Of a stretch of DNA of 64,000 bases, positions 36,456-46,700 are shown in pieces; position 1 is the first letter of the stretch, and each line of letters starts with the position of its first letter. This DNA is from Rheinheimera aquimaris (GTDB taxonomy: Bacteria > Pseudomonadota > Gammaproteobacteria > Enterobacterales > Alteromonadaceae): assembly GCF_020531985.1 (NCBI RefSeq), contig NZ_JAJAVQ010000002.1:847291-911290 (forward strand). The letters run 5' to 3'. A program made the translations under genes and the position numbers. The notes beneath the pieces are model-generated. The model was not told the origin of the DNA. It saw only the letters and a list, made by a program, of their open reading frames with translations, and did no database searches.

Positions 36456-37438
36456 GCTGACACTCCTGCTTGCCGCCGTAATTGTTTTTTAAGCCAAAGA
36501 GCGGCGGCAACGCTGCTGCCAATGACAAATAACGCCAGCAGGTTCATGGCGAAAAAGCCATCGCTGAGTTCCAGCAGGCGCGCCAGTAGGCTGGTAACCA
36601 CTGCAATAGCGCTATAGAGCAGTAGCGCCAGCACAAAGATATCACGTCGGTAGCGGTAGTATCTCAGCGCTAAACCGACACTCAGCAGCAGGTAACACAG
36701 CAGGTTGGCCTGATAGTGGTTATCCCAGGCGCCGAGCATGCCGCCATAAGTATGTGGCACGATAAACATCACCGCGCTAACGCGCAGTAGCAGGTTGTCA
36801 GGTTTTACACCAAGACGTGGCAGGGCAACATCGGCAAACAACATTAGCAGCAGGTTTACCAGTGTCAGGTTAAGTATCATGGGGGCGCTGGCAAACAGCC
36901 AGAAAAATTCAGAGCGGGTATGCAGGTAGCGGCTGGCCGCCAGCTCCAGAATAACAAACCACAGCAGGTAGCAGGCGCGGCTTTTCGACACTAATACCAG
37001 CAGGGTGATTAACGCTGCCCAACTGGCGAATAACTGCCAGATATCCGCTCCGGTCTGATAGGTTTGGCCGATTAACGCCAGCAAAGCGCCGGTTAAAATA
37101 CTGGCAGCAAGCAACGCTGAATGTTGCATCAGGCTTTGCGGTGCGCTGCAGACAGCCACCAGGCCAGAGAGTAAAACCGCAGTGCCAGCCAGTGCAAATT
37201 TGGTGAAGTAGTGCATATGCGGCCAGTTGTAGGCGAAGAAAAAAATCACTGCTGAACTTAGCAGCACTGTCGTGCCAAAAAGCAGAATAAGGTTTGCCTG
37301 TGCCAGCCAGTCGGCGGGGGCCGGTTGCAGCGGGTAGCGTTCAGAAGCTTGCTGCAACTGAGCGGCATTTAGCTGGCGCTGCTCGCTCCATTGCAATAAC
37401 TGATTGGCGTGGCGCAATTTTTCCATTTGCTTTGTCAC
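36452..37438 (-). CDS. DUF2157 polytopic membrane protein
   Basis: The 328-residue protein has a soluble N-terminal segment (about 1-45), starting MTKQMEKLRHANQLLQWSE, followed by about nine hydrophobic helices from residue 47. DUF2157 proteins precede DUF4401 and GDYXXLXY proteins in many proteobacteria. It is the promoter-proximal gene; the divergent M13 peptidase begins 142 bases away. The role is unknown. Confidence 0.87.
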   Translation of the reverse strand: MTKQMEKLRHANQLLQWSEQRQLNAAQLQQASERYPLQPAPADWLAQANLILLFGTTVLLSSAVIFFFAYNWPHMHYFTKFALAGTAVLLSGLVAVCSAPQSLMQHSALLAASILTGALLALIGQTYQTGADIWQLFASWAALITLLVLVSKSRACYLLWFVILELAASRYLHTRSEFFWLFASAPMILNLTLVNLLLMLFADVALPRLGVKPDNLLLRVSAVMFIVPHTYGGMLGAWDNHYQANLLCYLLLSVGLALRYYRYRRDIFVLALLLYSAIAVVTSLLARLLELSDGFFAMNLLALFVIGSSVAAALWLKKQLRRQAGVSA

Positions 37439-37579
37439 CCGGATAACTGAAGGTTGGCTAGCATCATAGCGTTTTTATAACTTGTTACAACTTCGTTGGG
37501 TTTGACGTTTGTACTCGTGCTAAAGCTCAGGTTAGTATGTACAAGCGTTAAAGTTTGTAACCTTATCAGGAAAACTACA

Positions 37580-39652
37580 ATGAAAAAGCTTACCTTAGCC
37601 GCTGCGTCTGTCGCTTTGGCTCTTGGCCTTACGGCTTGCAACAAGCAGGAACCCACACAAACCGCTCAACAACCCGTCGCCGCAGAAGTGGCTGCGCCAC
37701 TGGTGTCTGGTATTGACCAACAGTATTTCGACCCGGCTGTTAAATTCAGCGAAGACTTCTTCCTGGCGGTAAACGGCAAATGGCTGGCCGATACGCCTAT
37801 TCCGGCTGACAAATCATCTTATGGTTCCTTTAACGTGCTGCGTGACAATTCGCAGCAGGCTGTAAAGGACATTATTGATGAAGTGTCCGCCCGCACAGAT
37901 TTAGTGCCTGGCTCAGATGAGCAGAAGCTTGGCGACTTATTTAAAAGTTATATGGATGAAGCTAAGGTTGAAAGCCTGGGCCTGACACCACTGCAACCAC
38001 AACTGGATGCAGTGAAAGCATTAAAAGACAAAGAGGGTTTACCAGCTTTATTTGCCAGCTTACAGCGTGACGGCGTCTCTATTCCGTTTGGCTGGTATGT
38101 AAACAACGATGCGAAAAACTCTTCGCAGTATGGTGTTTACCTGTATCAGGCTGGCCTGGGTTTACCAGACCGTGATTACTACTTTAAAGAAGATGAAGCC
38201 GGCCAGAAGTTAATTGCTGATTACAAAGCGTATCTGACCGATATGTTTACCATGGCAGGCAATAAAGATGCCGCCGCCGCTGCTGAGCGCGTATTAAAGC
38301 TGGAAACTGCTTTGGCAGAACATCACTGGACCCGCGTAGAAAGCCGCAATGCTGATAAAACCTATAACAAAACTGCCGCCAGCGACCTGAACACGCAAAT
38401 GGGTGCATTTGACTGGGCTACCTTTGCCAAAGGCGTAAAACTGGATGCGGTAAACGATATCATTGTACGTCAGCCAAGTTATTTAACCGGTTTTGCCAAG
38501 GTACTGGCAGACTCTGATCTGCAAAGCTGGCAGGACTACCTGACGATTAAAACCATCAGCGCCTATGCCGACAAGCTAAGCAGCAACTTTGCTGATCGCC
38601 AGTTCGCGTTTTATGGCACTACATTAAGCGGCACCCAGGAGCAGCAACCACGTTGGAAACAAGCAGTGGATGCGTCAGACGAGGTACTGGGTGAGCTGAC
38701 CGGTAAACTGTATGTAGAACGCCACTTTAAACCGGAAGCCAAAGCGCGGATGGAAAAACTGGTGGCTAACCTGATTAAAGCCTATGAAGTGTCTATCAAT
38801 AATCTGGAGTGGATGACAGAAGACACCAAAAAAGCAGCGCAGGCTAAACTGGCAACCTTTACCCCTAAAATCGGTTACCCGAACAAGTGGAAAGATTATT
38901 CTTCGTTAGAAATTAAAGCTGACGATTTAGTTGGTAACTTTGTTCGTGCCACCCATTTTGCCTATGACGAGATGCTGGCAAAACTGGGGCAGCCAATCGA
39001 CAAAGACGAATGGCACATGACACCGCAAACGGTTAATGCCTACTACAACCCGGTTAACAACGAAATCGTGTTCCCGGCTGCTATTTTACAACCGCCGTTC
39101 TTTAATATGGAAGCGGACGACGCCGTGAACTACGGTGGTATCGGTGCGGTTATCGGCCACGAAATCGGCCATGGTTTTGACGATCAGGGCGCGAAATACG
39201 ATGGTGAGGGTAACTTACGTAACTGGTGGACTGAGCAGGACAAAACGCAGTTCCAGGAACGTGGTGCCAAGTTAAGTGCGCACTACAGCCATTACGAGCC
39301 GCTGGAAGGTCACCACGTAAATGGTGATCTGACGCTGGGCGAAAACATCGGCGATTTAGGTGGTTTAACGGTAGCACTGAAAGCCTATGAAATTTCTCTG
39401 GATGGCAAGCCGGCGCCGGTGCTGGATGGCTTTACCGGTGAGCAGCGCGTGCTGATTAGCTGGGCTCAGGTATGGCGTGCCAAGTACCGTGATGAAGCGC
39501 TGAAGCAGCGTCTGGCAACAGACCCGCATTCACCGCCATATATCCGTGTTATTGGCTTATTACCGAACATTCCGCAGTTCTACACCGCCTTTGATATTAA
39601 AGAGGGTGATGCGATGTACTTAGCGCCAGAGCAACGCGTTAAGATCTGGTAA
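37580..39652 (+). CDS. M13 (neprilysin/PepO) family zinc metallopeptidase lipoprotein
   Basis: The 690-residue protein has a lipoprotein signal peptide with lipobox LTAC (Cys at 20) followed by a linker, so it is anchored to the envelope. The zinc site HEIGH is at 527-531 (IGHEIGHGFDDQGAKYD), the third ligand Glu is in GENIGDLGG, and NAYYNPVNNEIVFPAAILQPPFF is the family substrate-binding motif. It ends in the usual short W. M13 peptidases cut small peptides. The start used has AGGAAAA; an in-frame extension upstream is unlikely. A good terminator follows. Confidence 0.94.
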   Translation: MKKLTLAAASVALALGLTACNKQEPTQTAQQPVAAEVAAPLVSGIDQQYFDPAVKFSEDFFLAVNGKWLADTPIPADKSSYGSFNVLRDNSQQAVKDIIDEVSARTDLVPGSDEQKLGDLFKSYMDEAKVESLGLTPLQPQLDAVKALKDKEGLPALFASLQRDGVSIPFGWYVNNDAKNSSQYGVYLYQAGLGLPDRDYYFKEDEAGQKLIADYKAYLTDMFTMAGNKDAAAAAERVLKLETALAEHHWTRVESRNADKTYNKTAASDLNTQMGAFDWATFAKGVKLDAVNDIIVRQPSYLTGFAKVLADSDLQSWQDYLTIKTISAYADKLSSNFADRQFAFYGTTLSGTQEQQPRWKQAVDASDEVLGELTGKLYVERHFKPEAKARMEKLVANLIKAYEVSINNLEWMTEDTKKAAQAKLATFTPKIGYPNKWKDYSSLEIKADDLVGNFVRATHFAYDEMLAKLGQPIDKDEWHMTPQTVNAYYNPVNNEIVFPAAILQPPFFNMEADDAVNYGGIGAVIGHEIGHGFDDQGAKYDGEGNLRNWWTEQDKTQFQERGAKLSAHYSHYEPLEGHHVNGDLTLGENIGDLGGLTVALKAYEISLDGKPAPVLDGFTGEQRVLISWAQVWRAKYRDEALKQRLATDPHSPPYIRVIGLLPNIPQFYTAFDIKEGDAMYLAPEQRVKIW

Positions 39653-39673
39653 TAAAACTCTGCTAAACTGCAC

Positions 39674-39707
39674 AGGCTGAGTAGGAAACTACTCAGCCTT
39701 TTTTATT
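39674..39707 (+). terminator. Rho-independent terminator after the M13 peptidase
   Basis: AGGCTGAGTAG-GAAA-CTACTCAGCCT is a perfect 11-bp hairpin with a GAAA tetraloop followed by TTTTTATTT, 21 bases after the stop. Confidence 0.94.
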
Positions 39708-39734
39708 TACCCGTCAATGAATGAGCAAACTGCC

Positions 39735-39829
39735 GGTTGCAATTCCCGCTCTGGCTCGCCACAGCAACTCGCCCTCATGCCTGCGGCAGGGCTCAGACAC
39801 TCTGTGGCGCCCAGCTCGGGATTCCAACC
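39735..39829. repeat. Intergenic imperfect inverted-repeat element
   Basis: The left arm GGTTGCAATTCCCGCTCTGG (39735-39754, continuing CTCGCCACAG) and the complement of the right arm (39801-39829) match over about 28 positions with a few mismatches or gaps. The centre contains GCCCTCATGCCTGCGGCAGGGC, itself a hairpin. It lies in the 396-base gap 39653-40048 between the M13 peptidase and acnB. The rest of that gap holds the peptidase terminator and the acnB leader, with a -10-like TATAAT at 39973-39978 but no good -35. Confidence 0.7.
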
Positions 39830-40048
39830 TCTGTCTGCGAAACAGTTGACGGTAAACAAGGTCTGACCACTATCACACAGACTATATAAGGTCAGGCTTT
39901 ATATTCACAAAGTTTATACCCACTATAACGGTGGTGCTTAACGGCCCGATGTCAATTTGGCCCGAATTTTCATATAATTGTGCCCATTCATTCTGTTGAA
40001 TGACGCTGCAGTGGCAAGACTGCAGCTAACGACCAAGAGGATCATACT

Positions 40049-42646
40049 GTGCTACAACAATATCGCGAACATGTGGCCGAGCGCGCAGCGCAAGGTATCC
40101 CGCCAAAACCGCTCAATGCAGAGCAGGTAGCCGCTTTAGTTGAACTGTTAAAGAACCCGCCAAAAGGCGAAGAAGACACCCTGGTTGATTTATTAGTTAA
40201 CCGCGTACCGCCGGGTGTTGATGAAGCGGCTTATGTCAAAGCCGGCTTCTTAGCCGCTGTTGCCAAAGGTGAAACCAGCTGCAGCCTGATCAGCGCCGAG
40301 CGTGCGACTGAACTGTTAGGCACCATGATGGGTGGTTACAACATTGAGCCACTGATCAGCCTGTTAGACGATGCTAAGCTGGCGCCTATCGCGGCTAAAG
40401 CCTTATCGCATACCTTACTGATTTTCGATGCCTTCCACGATGTAACCGAAAAAGCTGAAGCCGGCAATCAGTATGCTAAACAAGTGCTGCAAAGCTGGGC
40501 CGATGCAGAATGGTTTGAAGCCAAACCAGCACTGGCAGAGAAAATCACTGTTACCGTATTTAAAGTATCAGGCGAAACCAACACTGACGATTTATCGCCA
40601 GCACCGGATGCCTGGTCACGCCCGGATATTCCGCTGCACGCTTTAGCAATGCTGAAAAATGACCGCGACGGCATTAAACCGGATCAGCCAGGTACAGTCG
40701 GCCCGATTAAGCAACTGGACGAGCTAAACAAAAAAGGCTTCCCACTGGCTTATGTCGGTGACGTAGTCGGTACAGGTTCATCACGTAAATCAGCGACTAA
40801 CTCAGTGCTGTGGTTTATGGGTGATGACATTCCATACGTGCCAAACAAGCGCGGCGGTGGTTTCGTATTAGGTGGCAAAATTGCTCCAATCTTCTTTAAC
40901 ACCATGGAAGACTCTGGCGCACTGCCAATTGAAGTGGACGTATCTAAGCTGGAAATGGGCGATGTGATCGACATTCTGCCATTTGAAGGCAAAGTCGTGC
41001 GTCACGGCACAGACGAAGTACTGGCAGAATTTAGCCTGGCAACCGATGTGTTAATTGACGAAGTACGTGCCGGTGGCCGTATTCCGTTAATCATCGGCCG
41101 TGGCTTAACTGACCGCGCCCGTGAATTCTTAGGTTTAGGCCATTCAGACAAATTCCGCCGGCCACAAGCCAAAGCTGACTCTGGCAAAGGCTTCACGCTG
41201 GCACAGAAAATGGTTGGTAAAGCGTGTGGCGTGAAAGGTGTGCGTCCGGGTACTTACTGTGAGCCGAAGATGACTACAGTAGGTTCGCAAGACACCACAG
41301 GCCCAATGACTCGCGACGAGTTAAAAGACTTAGCCTGTTTAGGTTTCTCTGCTGATTTAACCATGCAGTCTTTCTGTCACACGGCGGCGTATCCGAAGCC
41401 GGTTGACGTTGACACGCACCACACACTGCCAGATTTCATTATGAACCGTGGCGGTGTTTCATTGCGTCCGGGCGATGGTATTATCCACAGCTGGTTAAAC
41501 CGTATGTTACTGCCAGATACCGTAGGTACCGGTGGTGACTCGCACACCCGTTTCCCAATTGGTATTTCATTCCCGGCCGGTTCTGGCCTGGTCGCTTTTG
41601 CTGCCGCAACAGGTGTTATGCCACTGGATATGCCAGAGTCAGTGCTGGTGCGCTTCAAAGGTGAAATGCAGCCGGGTATTACGCTGCGCGATTTAGTACA
41701 TGCTATTCCGTACGCGGCAATTCAAAAAGGTTTATTAACCGTTGATAAGAAAGGCAAGAAGAACATCTTCTCTGGCCGTATCCTGGAAATCGAAGGCTTA
41801 CCAAACTTAACGGTAGAGCAGGCGTTTGAACTGTCAGATGCATCAGCAGAACGTTCAGCTGCAGGTTGTACCATCAAGCTGTCACAAGAGTCTATCGCTG
41901 AGTATCTTGAATCTAACATCGTTATGCTCAAGTGGATGATCGCTGAAGGCTACGGCGATGTACGTACTATCGAGCGTCGTATCAACGCAATGCAAGCCTG
42001 GCTGAAAGATCCTCAGCTGATGTCTGCTGACGCCGATGCCGAATACACTGAAGTGATTGAAATTGACCTGGCAGACATTAAAGAGCCGGTACTGTGTGCA
42101 CCGAATGACCCGGATGATGCGCGCTTACTGTCTGAAGTAGCAGGCGATAAGATTGACGAAGTGTTTATCGGTTCTTGTATGACTAACATCGGTCACTTCC
42201 GCGCTGCCGGTAAGTTACTGGATAAATACAAAGGCCAGTTACCAACCCGTCTGTGGATTGCACCACCAACCAAGATGGACCAGGCACAGCTAACCGAAGA
42301 AGGTTACTACAGCATTTTCGGTAAAGTCGGTGCCCGCACTGAAATGCCAGGCTGTTCACTGTGTATGGGTAACCAGGCGCGCGTAGCAGAGAAGTCAACG
42401 GTAGTATCTACCTCTACCCGTAACTTCCCGAACCGTTTAGGTCAGGGTGCTAACGTGTACTTAGCCTCAGCTGAGCTGGCGGCAGTAGCGTCAATTATCG
42501 GTAAACTGCCAACCGTGGCGGAGTATCTGGAATACGCCAAGCAAATTGATGCCACGGCAGCCGATACTTACCGTTACCTGAATTTCCACCGTATGCCGCA
42601 ATACACCAAAAAAGCGGACAATGTGATTATTCAGCAAGCAGTGTAA
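40049..42646 (+). CDS. acnB: Bifunctional aconitate hydratase B / 2-methylisocitrate dehydratase
   Basis: The 865-residue enzyme, same length as E. coli AcnB, isomerises citrate and isocitrate in the TCA cycle. It starts at a GTG, (M)[21 protein letters not shown], as in E. coli, with an AGAGG upstream. The AcnB-specific N-terminal HEAT-like domain is followed by the swivel domain and the 4Fe-4S domain; cluster cysteines are in [11 protein letters not shown] and [10 protein letters not shown]. It is followed by a strong terminator. In E. coli the next gene is yacL; here a small cassette intervenes. Confidence 0.97.
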   Translation: MLQQYREHVAERAAQGIPPKPLNAEQVAALVELLKNPPKGEEDTLVDLLVNRVPPGVDEAAYVKAGFLAAVAKGETSCSLISAERATELLGTMMGGYNIEPLISLLDDAKLAPIAAKALSHTLLIFDAFHDVTEKAEAGNQYAKQVLQSWADAEWFEAKPALAEKITVTVFKVSGETNTDDLSPAPDAWSRPDIPLHALAMLKNDRDGIKPDQPGTVGPIKQLDELNKKGFPLAYVGDVVGTGSSRKSATNSVLWFMGDDIPYVPNKRGGGFVLGGKIAPIFFNTMEDSGALPIEVDVSKLEMGDVIDILPFEGKVVRHGTDEVLAEFSLATDVLIDEVRAGGRIPLIIGRGLTDRAREFLGLGHSDKFRRPQAKADSGKGFTLAQKMVGKACGVKGVRPGTYCEPKMTTVGSQDTTGPMTRDELKDLACLGFSADLTMQSFCHTAAYPKPVDVDTHHTLPDFIMNRGGVSLRPGDGIIHSWLNRMLLPDTVGTGGDSHTRFPIGISFPAGSGLVAFAAATGVMPLDMPESVLVRFKGEMQPGITLRDLVHAIPYAAIQKGLLTVDKKGKKNIFSGRILEIEGLPNLTVEQAFELSDASAERSAAGCTIKLSQESIAEYLESNIVMLKWMIAEGYGDVRTIERRINAMQAWLKDPQLMSADADAEYTEVIEIDLADIKEPVLCAPNDPDDARLLSEVAGDKIDEVFIGSCMTNIGHFRAAGKLLDKYKGQLPTRLWIAPPTKMDQAQLTEEGYYSIFGKVGARTEMPGCSLCMGNQARVAEKSTVVSTSTRNFPNRLGQGANVYLASAELAAVASIIGKLPTVAEYLEYAKQIDATAADTYRYLNFHRMPQYTKKADNVIIQQAV

Positions 42647-42663
42647 GTCAGTATCTGCTTAAG

Positions 42664-42693
42664 AAAAGGCCTGCATTTGCAGGCCTTTTAATT
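42664..42693 (+). terminator. Rho-independent terminator after acnB
   Basis: AAAAGGCCTGC-ATTT-GCAGGCCTTTT is a perfect 11-bp hairpin followed by AATTAA, 17 bases after the stop. The flanking A and T runs also make it a possible terminator for the minus-strand cassette to its right. Confidence 0.92.
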
Positions 42694-42725
42694 AAGGTAT
42701 ATACCTCAGTTTTCTTCAGTATTTA

Positions 42726-42917
42726 CTAGATCTGGTCCGGTTCTTTCCGATATTTTATTTTCAGGTATAGATATAGGGCTAACTCAAAGCTAAGCATTCC
42801 TACCCCTGAAAATAGCGGAAAAGTCTTGAAAAGCAGATCGAATATAGCACCAATTGAAAAACCAAATAAACCTAACATAATCAAGGGTTTTGCATGCTTT
42901 ATTCCCGGGAAATTCAA
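42726..42917 (-). CDS. Small membrane protein, possible bacteriocin immunity protein
   Basis: The 63-residue protein has two membrane segments (about 10-31 and 35-54) and a charged C-terminal tail KIKYRKEPDQI. It starts at a TTG with a very strong AGGAGG six bases upstream. The gene lies 44 bases downstream of the double-glycine peptide gene on the same strand. Small hydrophobic proteins with basic tails in that position usually confer immunity, but no family match supports this, so immunity is an inference. Confidence 0.65.
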   Translation of the reverse strand: MNFPGIKHAKPLIMLGLFGFSIGAIFDLLFKTFPLFSGVGMLSFELALYLYLKIKYRKEPDQI

Positions 42918-42961
42918 ACTAACCTCCTGATATAGTTATACAGTTCTGTTATAGCGTACTT

Positions 42962-43186
42962 TTAGTAAGACGCCCAAGTTCCAATAGAATCACTGATCCC
43001 CAGGCCAATAGAAAAGCCTCCGCCGAATGAGAACAGCGTAGCACCTGCCGCACCAACCCAGCCTACAGGTGTCGCAGCAATAGCGACTCCAATAGCAACA
43101 GCTCCCAAACCAGCACCTACAGCGCCCCAATCTACATCACCGCCACCGCTCACGGCTTGAACATCATAAAGTGTTATTTCTTTCAT
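42962..43186 (-). CDS. Double-glycine-leader bacteriocin-like peptide (class II microcin type)
   Basis: The 74-residue peptide starts MKEITLYDVQAVSGG, a 15-residue leader ending in the Gly-Gly cleavage site recognised by peptidase-containing ABC exporters. The leader pattern M(K/R)E(I/L)T...VSGG is that of class II bacteriocins and microcins. The core (16-74) is neutral to acidic and rich in Gly and Ala, with GxxxG-type stretches such as GAVGAGLGAVAIG, consistent with a membrane helix. GGAG eight bases upstream supports this start over a longer in-frame one. No processing transporter lies in the window. Confidence 0.8.
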   Translation of the reverse strand: MKEITLYDVQAVSGGGDVDWGAVGAGLGAVAIGVAIAATPVGWVGAAGATLFSFGGGFSIGLGISDSIGTWASY

Positions 43187-43363
43187 AATTTTATCTCCAT
43201 TAATTTTTATTGCCTCATAAGGAAGCATCTGAATATTATGGAAAATTACTTTGTGGTTGTACTGGTGGATCTGACAGGAGACTTTAGAAGTCTTCGACTG
43301 ATTTCACGATGTTAGCGTGATCGGCTAAAATCTATTAGGTTTTCTTCAGTGTACGGATAGAAA

Positions 43364-43753
43364 GTGGAATACGATTTTACTTATGATCGCAATAGCAATA
43401 AATTTGGTATCCGCCTGGCAGAAGAGCATGAAGTGCTGGGGCGGTTTTTGCTTGAAGAGTTTGGTCAGCTGGCGGGTGCTTACCAGCCGTTATTGCAGAA
43501 ATTGTCTGCACTTAATTCACACCAGAGTATGCAGTATCAGGGCCGCGAATATCTGTTAGAGATTGATGCCGGCGAGGTGACGTTAAGCCACAATACGTTG
43601 TTTTACACTACTGAGCAGCCACTACCTGAGCGGCAGCAACATAAAGTCGCTGATGATGACCTGCAACTGGATGAGCAGGGTATGAGTATGCAATGCGGTC
43701 TGGAAGACTTACTAAAACTGCTGCGCGACTGGCAGCAGTTTCTGTCAGAGTAA
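43364..43753 (+). CDS. yacL: YacL-family (UPF0231) protein
   Basis: The 129-residue acidic protein starts at a GTG and reads (M)EYDFTYDRNSNKFGIRLAEEHEVLGRFL; the pattern, the Tyr/Asp-rich start, the central YLLEIDAGEV and the C-terminal CGLEDLLKLLRDWQQFL match E. coli YacL. It is cytosolic and of unknown function. In E. coli yacL directly follows acnB; here it is 717 bases away because the bacteriocin-like cassette is inserted between them. Confidence 0.85.
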   Translation: MEYDFTYDRNSNKFGIRLAEEHEVLGRFLLEEFGQLAGAYQPLLQKLSALNSHQSMQYQGREYLLEIDAGEVTLSHNTLFYTTEQPLPERQQHKVADDDLQLDEQGMSMQCGLEDLLKLLRDWQQFLSE

Positions 43754-43758
43754 CCGTT

Positions 43759-46700
43759 TTACACCTCTAGCGGCAGTAACAGCGTAAAACAGGTACCCTC
43801 ATTGGGCGCGCTGGTTACGGTAATGCTGCCGCGCAATTTTTGTGTCACCAGGTTGTACACTATATGCAGGCCTAAGCCGGTACCGCCCTGATGGCGGTTG
43901 GTGGTAAAAAACGGGTCAAAAATCCGCTCCAGATTGTCTTTGCTGATGCCGGACCCGTTATCAGCAAACACTATCTCAACCTTGTCTTTTAGCTGCCGGC
44001 AGCTGATGCTGATTTTGCCACTGGCGCTGTCTTTAAATGCATGTACCACAGCATTCTGGGTAAAGTTGGTAATGACTTGGCCGATGCTGCCAGGGTAGCT
44101 GTCCATTTCAATTTCAGGCGGGCAGCTGATATCAAATGTAATATCGCGGTGTTTCCACATCAGGCTCAGGCTTTCCAGCAGCTCGTCCAGATACAGTGCC
44201 AGTTTAAAACGGCGCTGATTATCAGCGGTACGATCGACCGATACCTGCTTAAAGTTTGCTACTAACTGTGCTGCACGCTGCAGGTTGCTGTCGAGTAAGC
44301 GGGTGGCCTGTTCGAGCTTTTGTAAAAATGAATCCAGCTCCTGGCGGCGGATATTACCGCTGCTGAGTTTTTGTTGCAGCTGGCGGCTTTCCTCGCTGAC
44401 AACACTGCTGGCTGTCAGCGCCACACCAAGCGGCGTATTGACTTCATGTGCAACCCCGGCAACCAGTTGGCCGAGCACGGCCATTTTTTCTGTCCGCACC
44501 AGCTCTTTCATCGTAGAGGCGAGCTGTTGCAAGGTTTGCTCAGCTTTGTTTTTCGACTCTTCCAGTGCACTGGTGCGCTCTTCAACCAACATCGCCAGTT
44601 GACGTTGGCGTTTATGCAACTGCCTGAGCCGTAATGTCGGTAAACCTGCCAGCACCGCCACCACCAGCAGCAGCAACAATAATCTGGCCCACCAGGTTTC
44701 CCACCATAAGGGCAGCACTCTAACCGCCAGCTGGTATTCATCGCTCCACGGCGATTGCGGCACACCGGCACGCAGCCGGAACAGATACTGGCCTGGTGGC
44801 AGGCGCTCAAAACCTGCAGTGCGCTTGCCAGGGTCTTGTGTGATCCAGTTGCTGTCTAAAGGGTCGAGCCGGTATTGAAATTGTACCTGAGCAGTTTCTA
44901 TAAACTCACGCGTTGAATAGCTTAGCCTGATGCTGCGCGTACCTTCGGCTGGTACAGTAAGTTGATGTTTAGCATGTAGTATTTTTGCCAACGCCGCATC
45001 GGCCAGCGGCGCTACAGGATCCAGTGGAGTATTATTTACCTGAATGCTCTGAATATGTGGTTCGGCGACAGGCGTGGCTTGATACTTTAGTACCCGCTCA
45101 GGCTGAAATACAGTAAAGCCATCCATGCCGCCAAATACTATGCTGCCATCTCCAAGCCGGCTAACAGAAGCATTGATGTAGTCCCGCTTTAGGGTGCCGT
45201 GCCGGTAACCGAAATTGCGGAACTGCTCAGTGCTGGGGGTAAACACCGAAATACCAAACGCTGTACTAAGCCACAGATTGCCCTGATTATCACTGGCGAT
45301 GCTTTTTAGCTGGCCATTGTTTAAGCCTTGCTTCTCGCCATATTGCACAAAACGGGCTTGTGCCGGTTCAGCGGTATACAGCATTTCATATAAGCCGGAG
45401 CCATTACTGGCAAGCCAGTAGCGATTATCGGTGCCAGTGATAAAATCCATTGGTGCGGTTGGCATGCCCGGTGAGCTGTTGTCATCGGTAATGCCGGGCC
45501 TGTGGGTAAATAACAGTGTTGCACTGCTGCGGTCAAACCAGCTTAGCCCCAGATAGCTGCCTACCAGTACTTTGTCCTGCCCCAGTGGGCGGATAAAGGT
45601 AACCGAGCGGTTAAGCGGATGCACTGCAATCACGCTGTTCAGCTCGTGGTTCATCACGACAATACCGAACTGCTCAATGGCCAGCCAGACATGCTGGTCA
45701 TCAGCCCACATCCGCCTGACCGGGCCTTTGGCTACGCTGGCAGGTAAGGGCAACGGCTGTCCAAGCCCAGTGATCTTATCCAAACTACTGATGCCGAGCG
45801 TATGACCAAACCACCACTGTGAACCTCTGTCCAGTGCACTGTAATAGGTCAGGCTGTTTTGCTGATCGCCTGCGGGCACAAAACCGCTTTGCTTTGCTGT
45901 TAGCGTAAACAGGCCATCGGCGGTGCCAGCCCAAAGCTTATCTTGCCAGGCCGCCAGTGTGATTGTCGCCGGGTTACGCACCGCTGCCATCAGGGGCAGG
46001 TCTGGTGTAATGCTGGAAAACAGGTTATTTGCCTGATTCAGCCGCGAAACGCCGCCATTCCAGCTACCAACCCAGATACTGCCTTGCGTATCAGCCAGCA
46101 CTGAGACAACTTTGCCGCTGCCGAGGCTGGTCGGGTTATGGCGCTGATGATAAAACGAGGCGTGTTGCTGCCATTTGCCCTGCTTTAACCTTAGCTGGTT
46201 CAGGCCGTGCTGAGTGCCTACCCAGATATCAGCGTTGTCGTCCATGGTGATACTGCGGATTTCGCGGCTGATAAGATCCTTGTCGTAATTAACCAGCTCG
46301 ATTGATTGCCAGTTTTGCTGCTCAGGCTCAAATAGCAGTAGTCCTTTGTGCTCAAGGCCAGCCCAGAGCCGGCCAGCCTTATCATGGTACAGTGCCAGCA
46401 CAGAAGCATATTCAACAGGAAAGGCCATAGTGTCGAGCAAGGTTTTGCTTGCGATATCAATACGGTATAACCCCTGTGGTGTACCAAACCACAACTTGCC
46501 CGCGGTGTCGGCAGATATTGCCGTAATATTCTGCGGTTGCGCTGACGGGCCGCTGTACCACAGTTGTAATGCCTGGCTGTCATCCTGCCAAAGCGCTATG
46601 CCCCTGTCTGTGCCGACCCAGAGCCGGTTTTGCTGATCCAAATGCAGTGACAGCACCATATCATTGCCAGAACTACGCTGCGGCAGCGGCCGAAAGCGCT

